From the NCBI RefSeq assembly GCF_032714475.1, contig NZ_JAWDKD010000018.1, positions 1-64,000 of the forward strand: DNA of 64,000 bases, written 5' to 3'. Each line of letters begins with the position of its first letter. The stretch's first letter is position 1. Of this stretch, positions 44,020 through 52,457 are shown one piece after another. Below the pieces are notes generated by a model, which was not told the origin of the DNA, ran no database searches, and saw nothing but the letters and a program-made list of their open reading frames with translations. The DNA is from Methanolapillus africanus (GTDB taxonomy: Archaea; Halobacteriota; Methanosarcinia; Methanosarcinales; Methanosarcinaceae). Both the position numbers and the translations under genes were made by a program.

Positions 44020-44634
44020 ATGTTATATGGTGTCGGATTGGGTCCGGGGGACCCGGAATTGCTCACAATTAAAGCGGTCAATATCTTAAAAGAAAGCGTC
44101 AAAGTGTTCGTGCCGGGCGAAATGGCTGCCGACTTGGTGCGCCCGTATGTGACGGAAGAGCCGGAGTATCTGGATTTCCCCATGATTTACGACAAGGAAA
44201 AGCTCAACGAAATCTGGACGGAAAACGCGAAAAAAGTCGCTGAGTACGCCCGCAAAGGAACCGTTGCGTTTTGCCTCATCGGCGACCCGAATTTCTTCTC
44301 CACCTTTACCCACATGAAAAAAGTGATGGCTGAAGTGGCGCCGGACGTTCAAACGGCCACCGTTCCCGGCATCAGTTCCATCACGTCCTGCGCATCCCAA
44401 ATGGGCGTCGCCGTCGAATCTTCTTTTGAAGTTCACGACGGATCCGATATCGGCTACATGATTCACCTCAAAGCCAGAAAGCCGCGCGACATCATGAACA
44501 AATTCAAGAAACAAGGATACAAGGAATTCATTTTTGCGGAACGGCTGTTTTCGGACCGCGAAGTCATCATTAAAGATCAAGACAAAATTCCGGAAGAAGG
44601 GAACTATTTCAGTATTATGTACGCCAAAAAGTAA
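44020..44634 (+). CDS. cbiL: Cobalt-factor II C20-methyltransferase CbiL
   Basis: Adds the C20 methyl group to cobalt-sirohydrochlorin or cobalt-precorrin-2. The 204 residues have the tetrapyrrole methyltransferase signatures MLYGVGLGPGDPELLTIKAV, VAFCLIGDPNFFSTFTHMKK and VPGISSITSCASQMGVA. The gene is 77 bases after cbiT and 32 before the cbiF start. Length and motifs match methanogen CbiL. Confidence 0.93.
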   Translation: MLYGVGLGPGDPELLTIKAVNILKESVKVFVPGEMAADLVRPYVTEEPEYLDFPMIYDKEKLNEIWTENAKKVAEYARKGTVAFCLIGDPNFFSTFTHMKKVMAEVAPDVQTATVPGISSITSCASQMGVAVESSFEVHDGSDIGYMIHLKARKPRDIMNKFKKQGYKEFIFAERLFSDREVIIKDQDKIPEEGNYFSIMYAKK

Positions 44635-44666
44635 GAACGAAACGAAGAATGAACGGAGGGAAACCG

Positions 44667-45479
44667 ATGGCAGGAAAAGACAAAATCAAGACTGAAAAGA
44701 AGAACAAGATCAAGAACGATAAAAAGGACAAGAAATCCAAAAAGACTGTCCGAAATGAAATTTATATCGTCGGCGCCGGTCCGGGCGATGAAAAATTAAT
44801 CACCGTCAAAGGCAAAGAATTGCTCAAAAAAGCCGACTTAGTGATTTACGCCGGCTCTTTGGTCAACAAAAAGGTGCTCAACTACACCAAAGGCGAATGT
44901 GTGGACAGTTACGGCCTCACGCTGGACGAAACCACCAAAATGACCGTGGACGCCGTGAACGCCGGCAAAATGGTCGTGCGCCTGCACAGCGGCGATCCGG
45001 CGCTTTACGGATCCATTGTCGAGCAAACCGAAGAATTGAAAAAATACGACATTACCGCCAAGCGCGTGCCCGGCGTCTCGTCCGTTTTCGCCGTTGCCGC
45101 GGCGCTTGAAACGCAATTTACGCTCAACAATGTTTCCGACTCCTTAATCATTACACGCCCGGCCGGCACAACGCTTGAAACCGACCAAATTCCGGAATTT
45201 TCGGAACTCGGCGTGACCATGGCGATTTTCCTCGGCACGCAAAAGATTGAGGAAATCATGAACAAAGTCCGCTGTCCGAAAACAACACCGGTCGCTGTTG
45301 TGTTCCACGCCTCCTGGGAAGACGAATCCGTCATTCGCGGAACGGTGGAAGACATCGCCCGAAAAGTGAAAGACGCCGGCATCAAACGGTCCGCCATGAT
45401 CATCATCGGCGACGTTGTGGATCCGAAAAATTACGCCAAATCTTACCTTTACGGCGTGAAACAAGGCCCGTTGGACTGA
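44667..45479 (+). CDS. cbiF: Cobalt-precorrin-4 C11-methyltransferase CbiF
   Basis: Methylates C11 of cobalt-precorrin-4. After a lysine-rich N-terminal tail of about 28 residues (DKIKTEKKNKIKNDKKDKKS) the enzyme begins EIYIVGAGPGDEKLITVKGK. Further motifs are VIYAGSLVNKKVLNY, VVRLHSGDPALYGSIVEQTE, RVPGVSSVFAVAAALETQFT and LNNVSDSLIITRPAG, all typical of CbiF. ATG 44667 follows GGAGGG. The basic tail is not part of the known fold and its use is unclear. Confidence 0.95.
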   Translation: MAGKDKIKTEKKNKIKNDKKDKKSKKTVRNEIYIVGAGPGDEKLITVKGKELLKKADLVIYAGSLVNKKVLNYTKGECVDSYGLTLDETTKMTVDAVNAGKMVVRLHSGDPALYGSIVEQTEELKKYDITAKRVPGVSSVFAVAAALETQFTLNNVSDSLIITRPAGTTLETDQIPEFSELGVTMAIFLGTQKIEEIMNKVRCPKTTPVAVVFHASWEDESVIRGTVEDIARKVKDAGIKRSAMIIIGDVVDPKNYAKSYLYGVKQGPLD

Positions 45480-45612
45480 TTTTTCAGTTCAACTCCTTTC
45501 ATTTCATAATTTCTGCCAATTTCATTGAAATTCACCATCTATCTCACCATTTATCATTACCATCCGATCTCAATATCAATTTCAATTTAACAAAACAAAG
45601 CCGGGATTTGAA

Positions 45613-46197
45613 ATGGATTTAAAAATTGCCGTTTTAACGTTTGAGCGAAACACCGCCGCCGCCAACAAAGTCGCAGCGCACTTAAACGGCGATGTCGTTC
45701 TTTACGAAAAAGGCATTTTTAAAAACATTTTTTCCAAATACGATGTGGTTGTCGCCCTGTTCGCGACCGGCATTGCCGTTCGCGAAATTGCGCCGTACCT
45801 CGGCAGCAAATGGGACGATCCGGCCTTGGTTGTCGTGGATTCCGGTCTCAATTTCGCGATTCCGGTTCTCGGCGGTCATCACGGCGGAAACGAAACCGTT
45901 CGCCGGCTTTCGGAACTTGGCGTGACTCCGGTCATTACAACTGCCACCGAAGTTCATCAAAAGCCGTCCGTTGAGGGAATTGCCGACAAATTGGGCTGCG
46001 TTGTCAAAAATAAAAAATCCACAATTGTTGTCAATAGTTCTCTTTTAGACAGCAACGTGGACGTTTTAGAAATTTCCGGTGCGAAAATCGTCGTCGTCGA
46101 CGAAGACGTTTCCGTTCTTGTCAAACGAAAAGACGGAAAAACATTGCCTGTCGATCAATCGGACGAACTGGACAAAAAGAACAGGGGATTTGCATGA
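45613..46197 (+). CDS. cbiG: CbiG N-terminal part (cobalt-precorrin-5A hydrolase)
   Basis: Opens the lactone ring of cobalt-precorrin-5A, releasing acetaldehyde. The 194 residues cover the N-terminal and middle CbiG domains: DVVVALFATGIAVREIAPYL, DPALVVVDSGLNFAIPVLGG, HHGGNETVRRLSELGVTPVI, TTATEVHQKPSVEGIADKLG. The C-terminal CobE-like domain is not in this frame but is encoded by the next gene, which overlaps it by four bases. CbiG is thus split into two chains. The start ATG 45613 has GGGAT upstream. Confidence 0.92.
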   Translation: MDLKIAVLTFERNTAAANKVAAHLNGDVVLYEKGIFKNIFSKYDVVVALFATGIAVREIAPYLGSKWDDPALVVVDSGLNFAIPVLGGHHGGNETVRRLSELGVTPVITTATEVHQKPSVEGIADKLGCVVKNKKSTIVVNSSLLDSNVDVLEISGAKIVVVDEDVSVLVKRKDGKTLPVDQSDELDKKNRGFA

Positions 46198-46547
46198 TTA
46201 TGGGAATCGGCGCCCGCCGCGGCGTGACCGAATCCGAAGTCTTAGAAGCCGTCGCGTCGGCTTTGTCCGAAGCGGGCGTTGCGCTCGACAACATTGACCT
46301 GCTGGCGTCGTCGACCCTCAAGGAAAACGAAGAAGGGCTTTTGGCCGCCGCCAAAACCCTCGGCAAAGAAATACGGTTTTTGCCGGACGATATTTTGAAT
46401 CAATATGAACCAACATCCAAATCCGAAGCGTCGCGCTTCGGCTTAAAAGGCGTGGCTGAGCCCGCTGCATTAGCTTTATCAGATCATCAACAACTTATCT
46501 TTCAGAAAAAAGTCTATGGGAGAGTTACCATTGCCATCGCAAAATAA
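46194..46547 (+). CDS. CbiG C-terminal domain (CobE/GbiG_C)
   Basis: A 117-residue protein equal to the C-terminal domain of CbiG or to CobE: IMGIGARRGVTESEVLEAVA, LLASSTLKENEEGLLAAAKT and GVAEPAALALS are recognisable. It starts within the last codons of the preceding gene (ATGA overlap), so the two are translationally coupled and probably act together. It overlaps cbiH by 32 bases. There is no sign of a frameshift in between, so the split looks genuine. Confidence 0.88.
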   Translation: MIMGIGARRGVTESEVLEAVASALSEAGVALDNIDLLASSTLKENEEGLLAAAKTLGKEIRFLPDDILNQYEPTSKSEASRFGLKGVAEPAALALSDHQQLIFQKKVYGRVTIAIAK

Positions 46548-47322
46548 CAATCAATCTAAAAAAGGAAAGCTTTACATTGTCGGAATCGGTCCCGGTTCCG
46601 TGGAACAGCTCACCGTTCACGCCAGAGACGTCATCGTCAACGCCGATTACATTCTCGGCAACGATACGTATTTGGATCAAATTGAATCGCTCATCACCAA
46701 TCAAAATGTGTACAGAAGCAGCATGGGCCAGGAAGTCGACCGCGCCAAAGAAGCGGTCAAAATGGCGGAAAACCATGTGGCCGTCATGGTCAGCGGCGGC
46801 GACGCCAACGTTTACGGCATGGCCGGCATTGTTATTGAAGTGGCGGAGCGCAACAACTTAGACGTCGACATTGAAGTCGTCCCCGGCGTCACCGCCATGC
46901 TCGCCAGCGCCAGCGTTCTCGGCGCGCCGGTCGTGACGGACGCCGCAACGATTAGTCTCAGCGACTTGCTCACACCGTGGGAAGTCATTGAAAAACGGCT
47001 CTCATTCGCGTCGCAGGCCGATTTCATCATTTCGCTGTACAACCCGAAAAGCCGCCAAAGAACCTCCAATTTTGAGCGCGCGATTGCGATCATTCAAAAA
47101 TACAAACCGGCGCATGTGCCGGTAGGCCTCGTGAAAAACGCGCTTCGCGGCGATGAACAGGAAATCATTGTCACAACGCTCGGCGACGTTTTGAATTACA
47201 ACGACTGGGTGGACATGAGAACTGCCATCATCATTTGTAACGCCGATTCCCGCATCTGGAAAAGCTCGAACGGCGACAAAATTATTACGCCGCGGGGATA
47301 TCAAAAAAAGTATGAGTATTAA
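46516..47322 (+). CDS. cbiH: Precorrin-3B C17-methyltransferase CbiH
   Basis: Methylates C17 and contracts the ring of cobalt-factor III. The 268 residues include GKLYIVGIGPGSVEQLTVHA, ADYILGNDTYLDQIESLI, VAVMVSGGDANVYGMAGIV, VVPGVTAMLASASVLGAPVV and the CbiH-specific ADFIISLYNPKSRQRTSNFE. The first 14 residues overlap the preceding gene; a start closer to KGKLYIVG is possible but no better site is seen. A terminator hairpin follows at 47416. Confidence 0.95.
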   Translation: MGELPLPSQNNNQSKKGKLYIVGIGPGSVEQLTVHARDVIVNADYILGNDTYLDQIESLITNQNVYRSSMGQEVDRAKEAVKMAENHVAVMVSGGDANVYGMAGIVIEVAERNNLDVDIEVVPGVTAMLASASVLGAPVVTDAATISLSDLLTPWEVIEKRLSFASQADFIISLYNPKSRQRTSNFERAIAIIQKYKPAHVPVGLVKNALRGDEQEIIVTTLGDVLNYNDWVDMRTAIIICNADSRIWKSSNGDKIITPRGYQKKYEY

Positions 47323-47415
47323 TTCCTGAGATTGTCCTTGAATTTCTCATATTCCATGAAATGAAAAATGAGAATTCAGGGATAGACTTATTAGGAATGA
47401 ATCCGAACAATAAGT

Positions 47416-47441
47416 ATCTGATTCAAATCAGATCTTTTTTT
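47416..47441 (+). terminator. Hairpin terminator after cbiH
   Basis: ATCTGAT-TCAA-ATCAGAT followed by CTTTTTTT. It suggests that cbiC and the following genes have a separate promoter. Confidence 0.65.
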
Positions 47442-47468
47442 GAAAAATGATACTTAAACGGTATTTTT

Positions 47469-47520
47469 TAAAGATGCTTTCTAAAGATACTTTATAAAGA
47501 TACATTATAAAGATACTTTT
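47469..47520. repeat. Four tandem 13-bp repeats upstream of cbiC
   Basis: TAAAGATGCTTTC, TAAAGATACTTTA, TAAAGATACATTA and TAAAGATACTTTT follow each other without gaps. The last unit ends 80 bases before the cbiC start and within AT-rich promoter-like sequence. They may be regulator sites or simple slippage. Confidence 0.6.
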
Positions 47521-47599
47521 TTGGATGAATATTTAAATTATTCAATTTATATCTCAGATAACTTATAAATTTAAAAATAATTCAAATTGGGGAAAAAAT

Positions 47600-48325
47600 A
47601 TGGCACAACTGCAGGACAAAAACAAAGAATACGGAACGTTAGATGAGCTGGCGTCCTTTTCAATTGAAATCGACCCTGAATTTATCAAATCCTGTTCCGA
47701 TTTCGGCGCCAGTACCGACGAAGCCAAAACCATTTACATGAAAAGCCGGACCTACATTCAAGGCGTGGTCGGCAACAACACGCCGGAAGACCGGATCCGC
47801 CAGCGCTGTGCCGTGGCCACCGGCGACATTTCCGTTGCGGAAATCATGGAATTCCGGCACAACCCGATTGACGCCGGCGTCGACGCCGTTTTAAAAGACG
47901 CGCCGATTTTCGTAGACATCAGCATGGTGAAAGCCGGTATTACGAAAATGGGACACAACTGCGAGGTTATTTGTGTTCTGGATGAAGACAAAGACGCCGA
48001 AATCGCCAAACAATACGGCATCACACGAACCGCTGCCGGATTTTTGGCTTGCCGCGATCGCTTAAACGGCGCGATCATCGCGATCGGCAACGCGCCGTCC
48101 GCCGCCATTATCGTTTGCCGCATGGTTGAAAAAGGCTTGCGTCCGGCTTTGATTGTCGGAACGCCGGTCGGTTTTGTCAACGCCGCCGAATCCAAAGAAA
48201 TGGTGCGCGACTTAGAAATTCCGGTCCCGTCGATCACATGCGTCGGCACCCGCGGCGGAACGCCGATGGCGGTCGCCTGTGTGAATGAAATCGTCGCCAT
48301 TGCCAACGAAAAGAAAAAGCAATAA
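47600..48325 (+). CDS. cbiC: Cobalt-precorrin-8 methylmutase CbiC
   Basis: Moves the C11 methyl group to C12 to give cobyrinate. The 241 residues show KSRTYIQGVVGNNTPEDRIR, QRCAVATGDISVAEIMEF, VKAGITKMGHNCEVICVLD with the catalytic His, and IAIGNAPSAAIIVCRMVEKG, VGTPVGFVNAAESKE near the end. An N-terminal extension of about 45 residues (IDPEFIKSCSDFG) is typical for methanogens. Start ATG 47600 follows GGGGA. A terminator hairpin lies at 48340. Confidence 0.95.
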   Translation: MAQLQDKNKEYGTLDELASFSIEIDPEFIKSCSDFGASTDEAKTIYMKSRTYIQGVVGNNTPEDRIRQRCAVATGDISVAEIMEFRHNPIDAGVDAVLKDAPIFVDISMVKAGITKMGHNCEVICVLDEDKDAEIAKQYGITRTAAGFLACRDRLNGAIIAIGNAPSAAIIVCRMVEKGLRPALIVGTPVGFVNAAESKEMVRDLEIPVPSITCVGTRGGTPMAVACVNEIVAIANEKKKQ

Positions 48326-48339
48326 AGAAAACAATAAAT

Positions 48340-48372
48340 AAAAGCATCTTTTGCTTTTGTTTATTTTTTTAT
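48340..48372 (+). terminator. Hairpin terminator of cbiC
   Basis: AAAAGCA and TGCTTTT arms with a five-base loop, followed by GTTTATTTTTTTATTTC. Confidence 0.65.
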
Positions 48373-48472
48373 TTCGTTTTTATTTTTAAATTATTTTTTC
48401 CTTCTTATTTGGAAAAACGACTGTCGCCTCAAAATGAAAATATGCAAATACGATGCAAACCTTATGATTTTT

Positions 48473-49597
48473 ATGAAAGATCCCGTCAATGATTTTGAAA
48501 TTCCCGAGGAGTGGCTGGCTAAATCTCCTCTCCCGCGAAACGAACTTGAAAAGCTGGTGGAAAAGGGATTGGCGGTCGTTTTAAGCGACGGGTCTTATTT
48601 AAAGCGCGGATTTACAACCGGCACGACGTCGGCTGCCGCTGCCAAAGCTGCGGTTCTGTCTCTCCGCCAAGAACTTTCTCCGGAAACGATCATCTCCGTT
48701 CCGACGCCCATCGGCCTTCGGGCGGAAATGCCGGCCGCTTTTGCCAAAGACGGTAAATCCGGCGTCCGAAAAGTTTTCAACGACCACGAATCCGACATTA
48801 CCCGCGACGTTTTGTTTTGCGCAGACGTGCGGATCGTTCCCAAATCGTCGGTTGAGCCGGTTATGCTCAAAAAAGCTGCTTCGAATATTATCGTCACCGG
48901 CGGAATCGGCGTCGGCATTATTGAGCGCGCCGGATTTGAAACGCCGGCCGGCGAATACGCCATCAATCCGAAACCGCTCGCTCAAATCCGAAATTCGGTC
49001 ATTGAAGGACTCAAAGAAACCAGCCGCTTCGATGAAATCTGCGGCACCGATTCTGATTCTGTTCTCATTGTGATTATTTCTATTCCGGACGGCGTCGAAC
49101 TCAGCAAAAAAACGCTCAACGACCGCATCGGCATCCGGGGCGGGATTTCCATTCTCGGAACGACTGGTTTTGTTGAGCCGTGGAACGATCATTTGGGTGA
49201 AATGAAAGACGAGCTGATTCAGCATTCCAAAAAACTGGTGCTGACGACAGGACGTCAAGGCATGAGTATTTCCAGCATGCTGTTCCCCGGTTACGATATT
49301 ATTATGGTCGGCAGCCGAATTTCGGAAGGCATCGCCGCCGCCAAAAACGCGGAAGAAATTGTCGTTTCCGGCCTTCCCGGACTTGTTCTCAAATGGGGCA
49401 ATCCGGCTATGATGAAGGACTGCGAATATGCGACCGTTGTTGAAATGATTGAACGGGATCCGAAAAATGAACGGATTCAAACGGCGTTTGACATGGCGGT
49501 CAAAAAAGGCAAAGGGGCCCGGATTGTTGTGATTGAGCGGGACGGACTCGTGCTTCTCGACAGCAAAAATGAATTTGATTATTTGATGAAACAGTAA
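48473..49597 (+). CDS. cbiD: Cobalt-precorrin-5B C1-methyltransferase CbiD
   Basis: Methylates C1 of cobalt-precorrin-5B. The 374 residues contain the CbiD signatures LKRGFTTGTTSAAAAKAAVL, IVTGGIGVGIIERAGFETPA, GEYAINPKPLAQIRNSV, GIRGGISILGTTGFVEPWND and LVLTTGRQGMSIS. An N-terminal segment of about 40 residues (NDFEIPEEWLAKSPLPRNEL) is common in methanogens. ATG 48473 was chosen as the nearest start to conserved sequence; the frame is open to 48434, and there is no clear ribosome site for either. Confidence 0.94.
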   Translation: MKDPVNDFEIPEEWLAKSPLPRNELEKLVEKGLAVVLSDGSYLKRGFTTGTTSAAAAKAAVLSLRQELSPETIISVPTPIGLRAEMPAAFAKDGKSGVRKVFNDHESDITRDVLFCADVRIVPKSSVEPVMLKKAASNIIVTGGIGVGIIERAGFETPAGEYAINPKPLAQIRNSVIEGLKETSRFDEICGTDSDSVLIVIISIPDGVELSKKTLNDRIGIRGGISILGTTGFVEPWNDHLGEMKDELIQHSKKLVLTTGRQGMSISSMLFPGYDIIMVGSRISEGIAAAKNAEEIVVSGLPGLVLKWGNPAMMKDCEYATVVEMIERDPKNERIQTAFDMAVKKGKGARIVVIERDGLVLLDSKNEFDYLMKQ

Positions 49598-49686
49598 TGG
49601 TTGACAGATTGTTGGTAGATTGTTGACAAATTGTTGACAGTAATAGTGACAGTAATTGGCAGTAAAGTAATGGAGGGAGTGATGGA

Positions 49687-50280
49687 ATGATTGTGGTCGG
49701 CGTTGGCGTTGGTCCGGGAATGCTCACGGAAGAAGGCATTTCGGCGATTCAAAACGCGTCTGTTGTTTACGGATCCGGGCGCGCGCTTGAAATTGCACAA
49801 AAGTACATTCTTGCGGGGACGCCGGTTGAAACGCTCAAAAGTTTTAAAAACCTGCACCTGCTGCCCAAAGACGCTGTCATTTTGTCCACCGGTGACCCGA
49901 TGTTTTCCGGCCTCGGAAAATTCGCAACCGAATCCGATGTTGTCATTCCCGGCATTTCTTCTTTTCAGTTGGCGTGCTCCCGCCTTCATGTGAATTTGAC
50001 CAATTTTTACTGCATCACGGCGCACGGGCGCGAGGACGTCAGTCTGGCGCGCAACGAGCTTTTGCGGGAACTCAAAACCGGCAAGAACATTTTCCTGCTG
50101 CCCGACGAAAAGTTCGGGGCGGCGGACGTGTGCGCGCTGCTGCTGAGTGAAAATATCGACGCGGACGTTTATTCTTTGGAAGAGCTCGGCTACCCGGAAG
50201 AACAAATTCTCAAAGGCAATCCGAGAAATCCGCCTGCACCCGTTTCTGATTTATACGGACTCATGATTATTTTAAAATAA
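49687..50280 (+). CDS. cbiE: Cobalt-precorrin-7 C5-methyltransferase CbiE
   Basis: Methylates C5 of cobalt-precorrin-7; partner of CbiT, which acts at C15. The 197 residues begin MIVVGVGVGPGMLTEEGISA and include VVYGSGRALEIAQKYI, VILSTGDPMFSGLGKFA and VVIPGISSFQLACSRLHVNL, then TAHGREDVSLARNELLRELK. GGAGGGAGTGA precedes the start. It ends the corrin cluster. cbiJ, cbiA and cobalt chelatase genes are not in the window. Confidence 0.94.
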   Translation: MIVVGVGVGPGMLTEEGISAIQNASVVYGSGRALEIAQKYILAGTPVETLKSFKNLHLLPKDAVILSTGDPMFSGLGKFATESDVVIPGISSFQLACSRLHVNLTNFYCITAHGREDVSLARNELLRELKTGKNIFLLPDEKFGAADVCALLLSENIDADVYSLEELGYPEEQILKGNPRNPPAPVSDLYGLMIILK

Positions 50281-50310
50281 TTCTTCAAAAATAACGGAAC
50301 CGGGCTGCTT

Positions 50311-50460
50311 ATGAATCTTGTTCGAAAATGTAAAAAATGCAACAATTGGATTTACATTATCGAAAAAGAAGTCGGCGACCCGGTCAAATGCCCGCAGTGC
50401 GGCGAAGAACACCATTTGTCAAAAACATTGTCGGATAAGTTTGTTTTGACAAGAATCTAA
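50311..50460 (+). CDS. Small zinc-ribbon protein, 49 residues
   Basis: The product MNLVRKCKKCNNWIYIIEKE is followed by VGDPVKCPQCGEEHHLSKTL and SDKFVLTRI. Two CxxC pairs (Cys7, Cys10, Cys27, Cys30) form a rubredoxin-like zinc ribbon. It starts 31 bases after cbiE and ends in TAA, so it may share that transcript. Its function is unknown. Confidence 0.7.
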   Translation: MNLVRKCKKCNNWIYIIEKEVGDPVKCPQCGEEHHLSKTLSDKFVLTRI

Positions 50461-50487
50461 TCCGCACACATTGTAAATAAATAAGTA

Positions 50488-50495
50488 TTTATATC
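50488..50495 (+). promoter_or_regulatory. TATA box before the candidate abi RNA
   Basis: TTTATATC within an AT-rich stretch. Transcription about 26 bases downstream would begin near 50520, the exact 5' edge of the hairpin-rich segment that precedes the abi gene. Confidence 0.5.
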
Positions 50496-50520
50496 ATTAT
50501 AAGATATTCTTTTTTAATAA

Positions 50521-50572
50521 TGCCTGCTATGCTTAGCATGTACTTCGGTACATTGATGCCCACTGGCAGGTT
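50521..50572 (+). ncRNA. Candidate structured RNA upstream of the abi gene
   Basis: A 50-base segment closed by CCTGC (50523-50527) and GCAGG (50566-50570). Inside is a perfect hairpin ATGTAC-TTCG-GTACAT (50538-50553), a stable UUCG tetraloop, preceded by a small ATGC-TTA-GCAT hairpin. It is more GC-rich than the AT-rich sequence around it and lies at the expected transcription start. It could be a leader structure of the abi mRNA or a separate small RNA. Although the abi frame stays open across it, the ribosome site and family start lie downstream at 50601. Confidence 0.5.
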
Positions 50573-50600
50573 CCTACTTCTTATTAACAAAAAGGTCGAA

Positions 50601-51521
50601 ATGGCTAATGATAATCTGCCTCTTTCTGTAAAAAATCAAATCATTAATTTTAAGGAAAAGGGTCTTTCCTTTAATGATGAAAATTTGGCAGAACGTTTTC
50701 TTCTCAATAACAGCTATTACCGACTAAAAAATTATACAGATTTTTTTCAAAATTCAAAGGCATTTGATAGATATTTTTTAAATAATATCTTTTTTGAGGA
50801 TATTTTAGACATTTATCATTTCGATAGCGAACTCAGATCTCTTATTTTTAATGCGATTGAGAAAATCGAAATCGCTCTTCGAAATCAAATTGTCTATCAA
50901 TATTCTATAACATACGGCAGTCACTGGTATTTGGACAGCACTTACTTTAAAGTTGCAAATGTCCATCAACTTTTTCTTGATGATTTATTCAGAAATGTTG
51001 AATCAAGCGTTGAAAGCTTTACTGTTCCGTATAAACAATATCCTTATGGAAAACAAAATCCTCCCCTTTCTTCCTGTTGGATGGTTCCGGCTTGCTGGGT
51101 TGCAATTGAAACGGTTAGTTTCGGTCAGCTTTCAAAAATACTTGGAAATCTAAAAGCTGATAATTGTAAACAGGCAGTAACATTACATTTTGGTGTGCAT
51201 GCACCTCAGATTTTAGATAATTGGATGCACTGCATTAGCATCATTCGAAATATATGTGCTCATCATGGGCAATTATGGGATCGTAAAATAAGAGAAATCA
51301 AATTGCCGAAAAATCTCCCCAATCTATTTATTCAAAATAAAAGTGTTGAAAACAACAAAATTTATGCTTCAATCTGTTGTATTCAATATTTGTTAAATGA
51401 AATTGATCCCGAAAATAATTTTAAAAATAGACTTGCAGAACTCTTAAAAAGTCGTTCCATTAAAGAACTGGACCGGATGGGATTTCCAGCTACATGGGAT
51501 TCGGAATTATTTTGGATATAA
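50601..51521 (+). CDS. Abi_2 (AbiD/AbiF) family abortive-infection HEPN protein
   Basis: A 306-residue protein of the Abi_2 family, typical opening LPLSVKNQIINFKEKGLSFN, then NNSYYRLKNYTDFF. The centre has IYHFDSELRSLIFNAIEKIE and IALRNQIVYQYS. The HEPN ribonuclease motif is in SIIRNICAHHGQLWDRKIRE (R-x4-H). Such proteins are antiphage abortive-infection factors thought to cleave RNA. ATG 50601 follows AAGGT. The gene is AT-rich compared with its neighbours, which suggests recent transfer. The structured segment upstream is discussed separately. Confidence 0.87.
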   Translation: MANDNLPLSVKNQIINFKEKGLSFNDENLAERFLLNNSYYRLKNYTDFFQNSKAFDRYFLNNIFFEDILDIYHFDSELRSLIFNAIEKIEIALRNQIVYQYSITYGSHWYLDSTYFKVANVHQLFLDDLFRNVESSVESFTVPYKQYPYGKQNPPLSSCWMVPACWVAIETVSFGQLSKILGNLKADNCKQAVTLHFGVHAPQILDNWMHCISIIRNICAHHGQLWDRKIREIKLPKNLPNLFIQNKSVENNKIYASICCIQYLLNEIDPENNFKNRLAELLKSRSIKELDRMGFPATWDSELFWI

Positions 51522-51603
51522 AATAAACAAAAGATTAATCTTTGATCCTACATATTTATTTTTCAATCTTTTTTCGACAAATTTTATTGACGGGAGTCAA
51601 ACA

Positions 51604-52359
51604 ATGGATCAAAAATTGATGAAGCAGCTTGAAAAATGGCACAATAATTTCGACAACGACAAAATTATCCGCGCGGTTTTGGAAATTCCGGAAGCAGAAC
51701 GGGATTATGAGCTGACCTGTATTTTGGCCCGGGCGTATAACAATAACGACGAATATGACAAGGCGATCCAACTGTTGCTGTCCGTCAAGGAACAGGGCGA
51801 AAACGATCCGCTTTGGTTTTACCGGCTGGCATACGCTTATTTCTATTTGGATTCGGAAGAACAGGCATTGGAACTGCTGAAGCGGAGTAAAGAGCTGGAT
51901 CCCGATAACGATGATGTGGATGAACTCATTCATCTGTGTGAGGAATATCTTTCAGGCGGTGAAAATGATATTGAGGCGGGACTTGAAGCTGATTCGACGC
52001 TCTATGACTACACCGCCGTTGTGAAACACGACGACAGCATCTCGGTTTGCTTTTACATTGAGCATGAAAAAGCATTTGCCATTGGCGAAAAAATGTATGA
52101 TCTCAATGAAGAAGCCTATATGAACGGCTACAACTGGGAAGCGTTTTTCAATTACTATCTGCCCAAATATGAGCCGGACGTCATGGATGGAATGGATACC
52201 GATCCGGAAGCCGGTATGTATGTGGCGTTTTATGATCTCACACCGGAAAATGAAGCGCGGGCGGAAAAGTTTATCGAAATTATCCGACGTTTGGTCGACA
52301 ATGAAGATGAACTTTACCGCATCGTCCGCGAGGAAAGCGATAATATCTTGTGGGACTAA
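51604..52359 (+). CDS. TPR protein with C-terminal Imm51 immunity domain
   Basis: A 251-residue protein. The first 115 residues are TPR-like helices (LTCILARAYNNNDEYDKAIQ, PLWFYRLAYAYFYLDSEEQA). The last 120 match the Imm51 family: AFAIGEKMYDLNEEAYMNGY, NWEAFFNYYLPKYEPDVM, DTDPEAGMYVAFYDLTPENE and IIRRLVDNEDELYRIVREE. Imm51 proteins neutralise polymorphic toxins of bacteria. No toxin gene lies nearby, so it is probably an orphan immunity or protective gene acquired from gut bacteria. Confidence 0.85.
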   Translation: MDQKLMKQLEKWHNNFDNDKIIRAVLEIPEAERDYELTCILARAYNNNDEYDKAIQLLLSVKEQGENDPLWFYRLAYAYFYLDSEEQALELLKRSKELDPDNDDVDELIHLCEEYLSGGENDIEAGLEADSTLYDYTAVVKHDDSISVCFYIEHEKAFAIGEKMYDLNEEAYMNGYNWEAFFNYYLPKYEPDVMDGMDTDPEAGMYVAFYDLTPENEARAEKFIEIIRRLVDNEDELYRIVREESDNILWD

Positions 52360-52457
52360 TTTCTAAAGACCGATATTCTAAATAATGACGTTTAGAGGCG
52401 TGAAAAGGCAACGGTATTTTTTGTCAATGAGATCTTTTTTGTCAATGATGGGATAAA

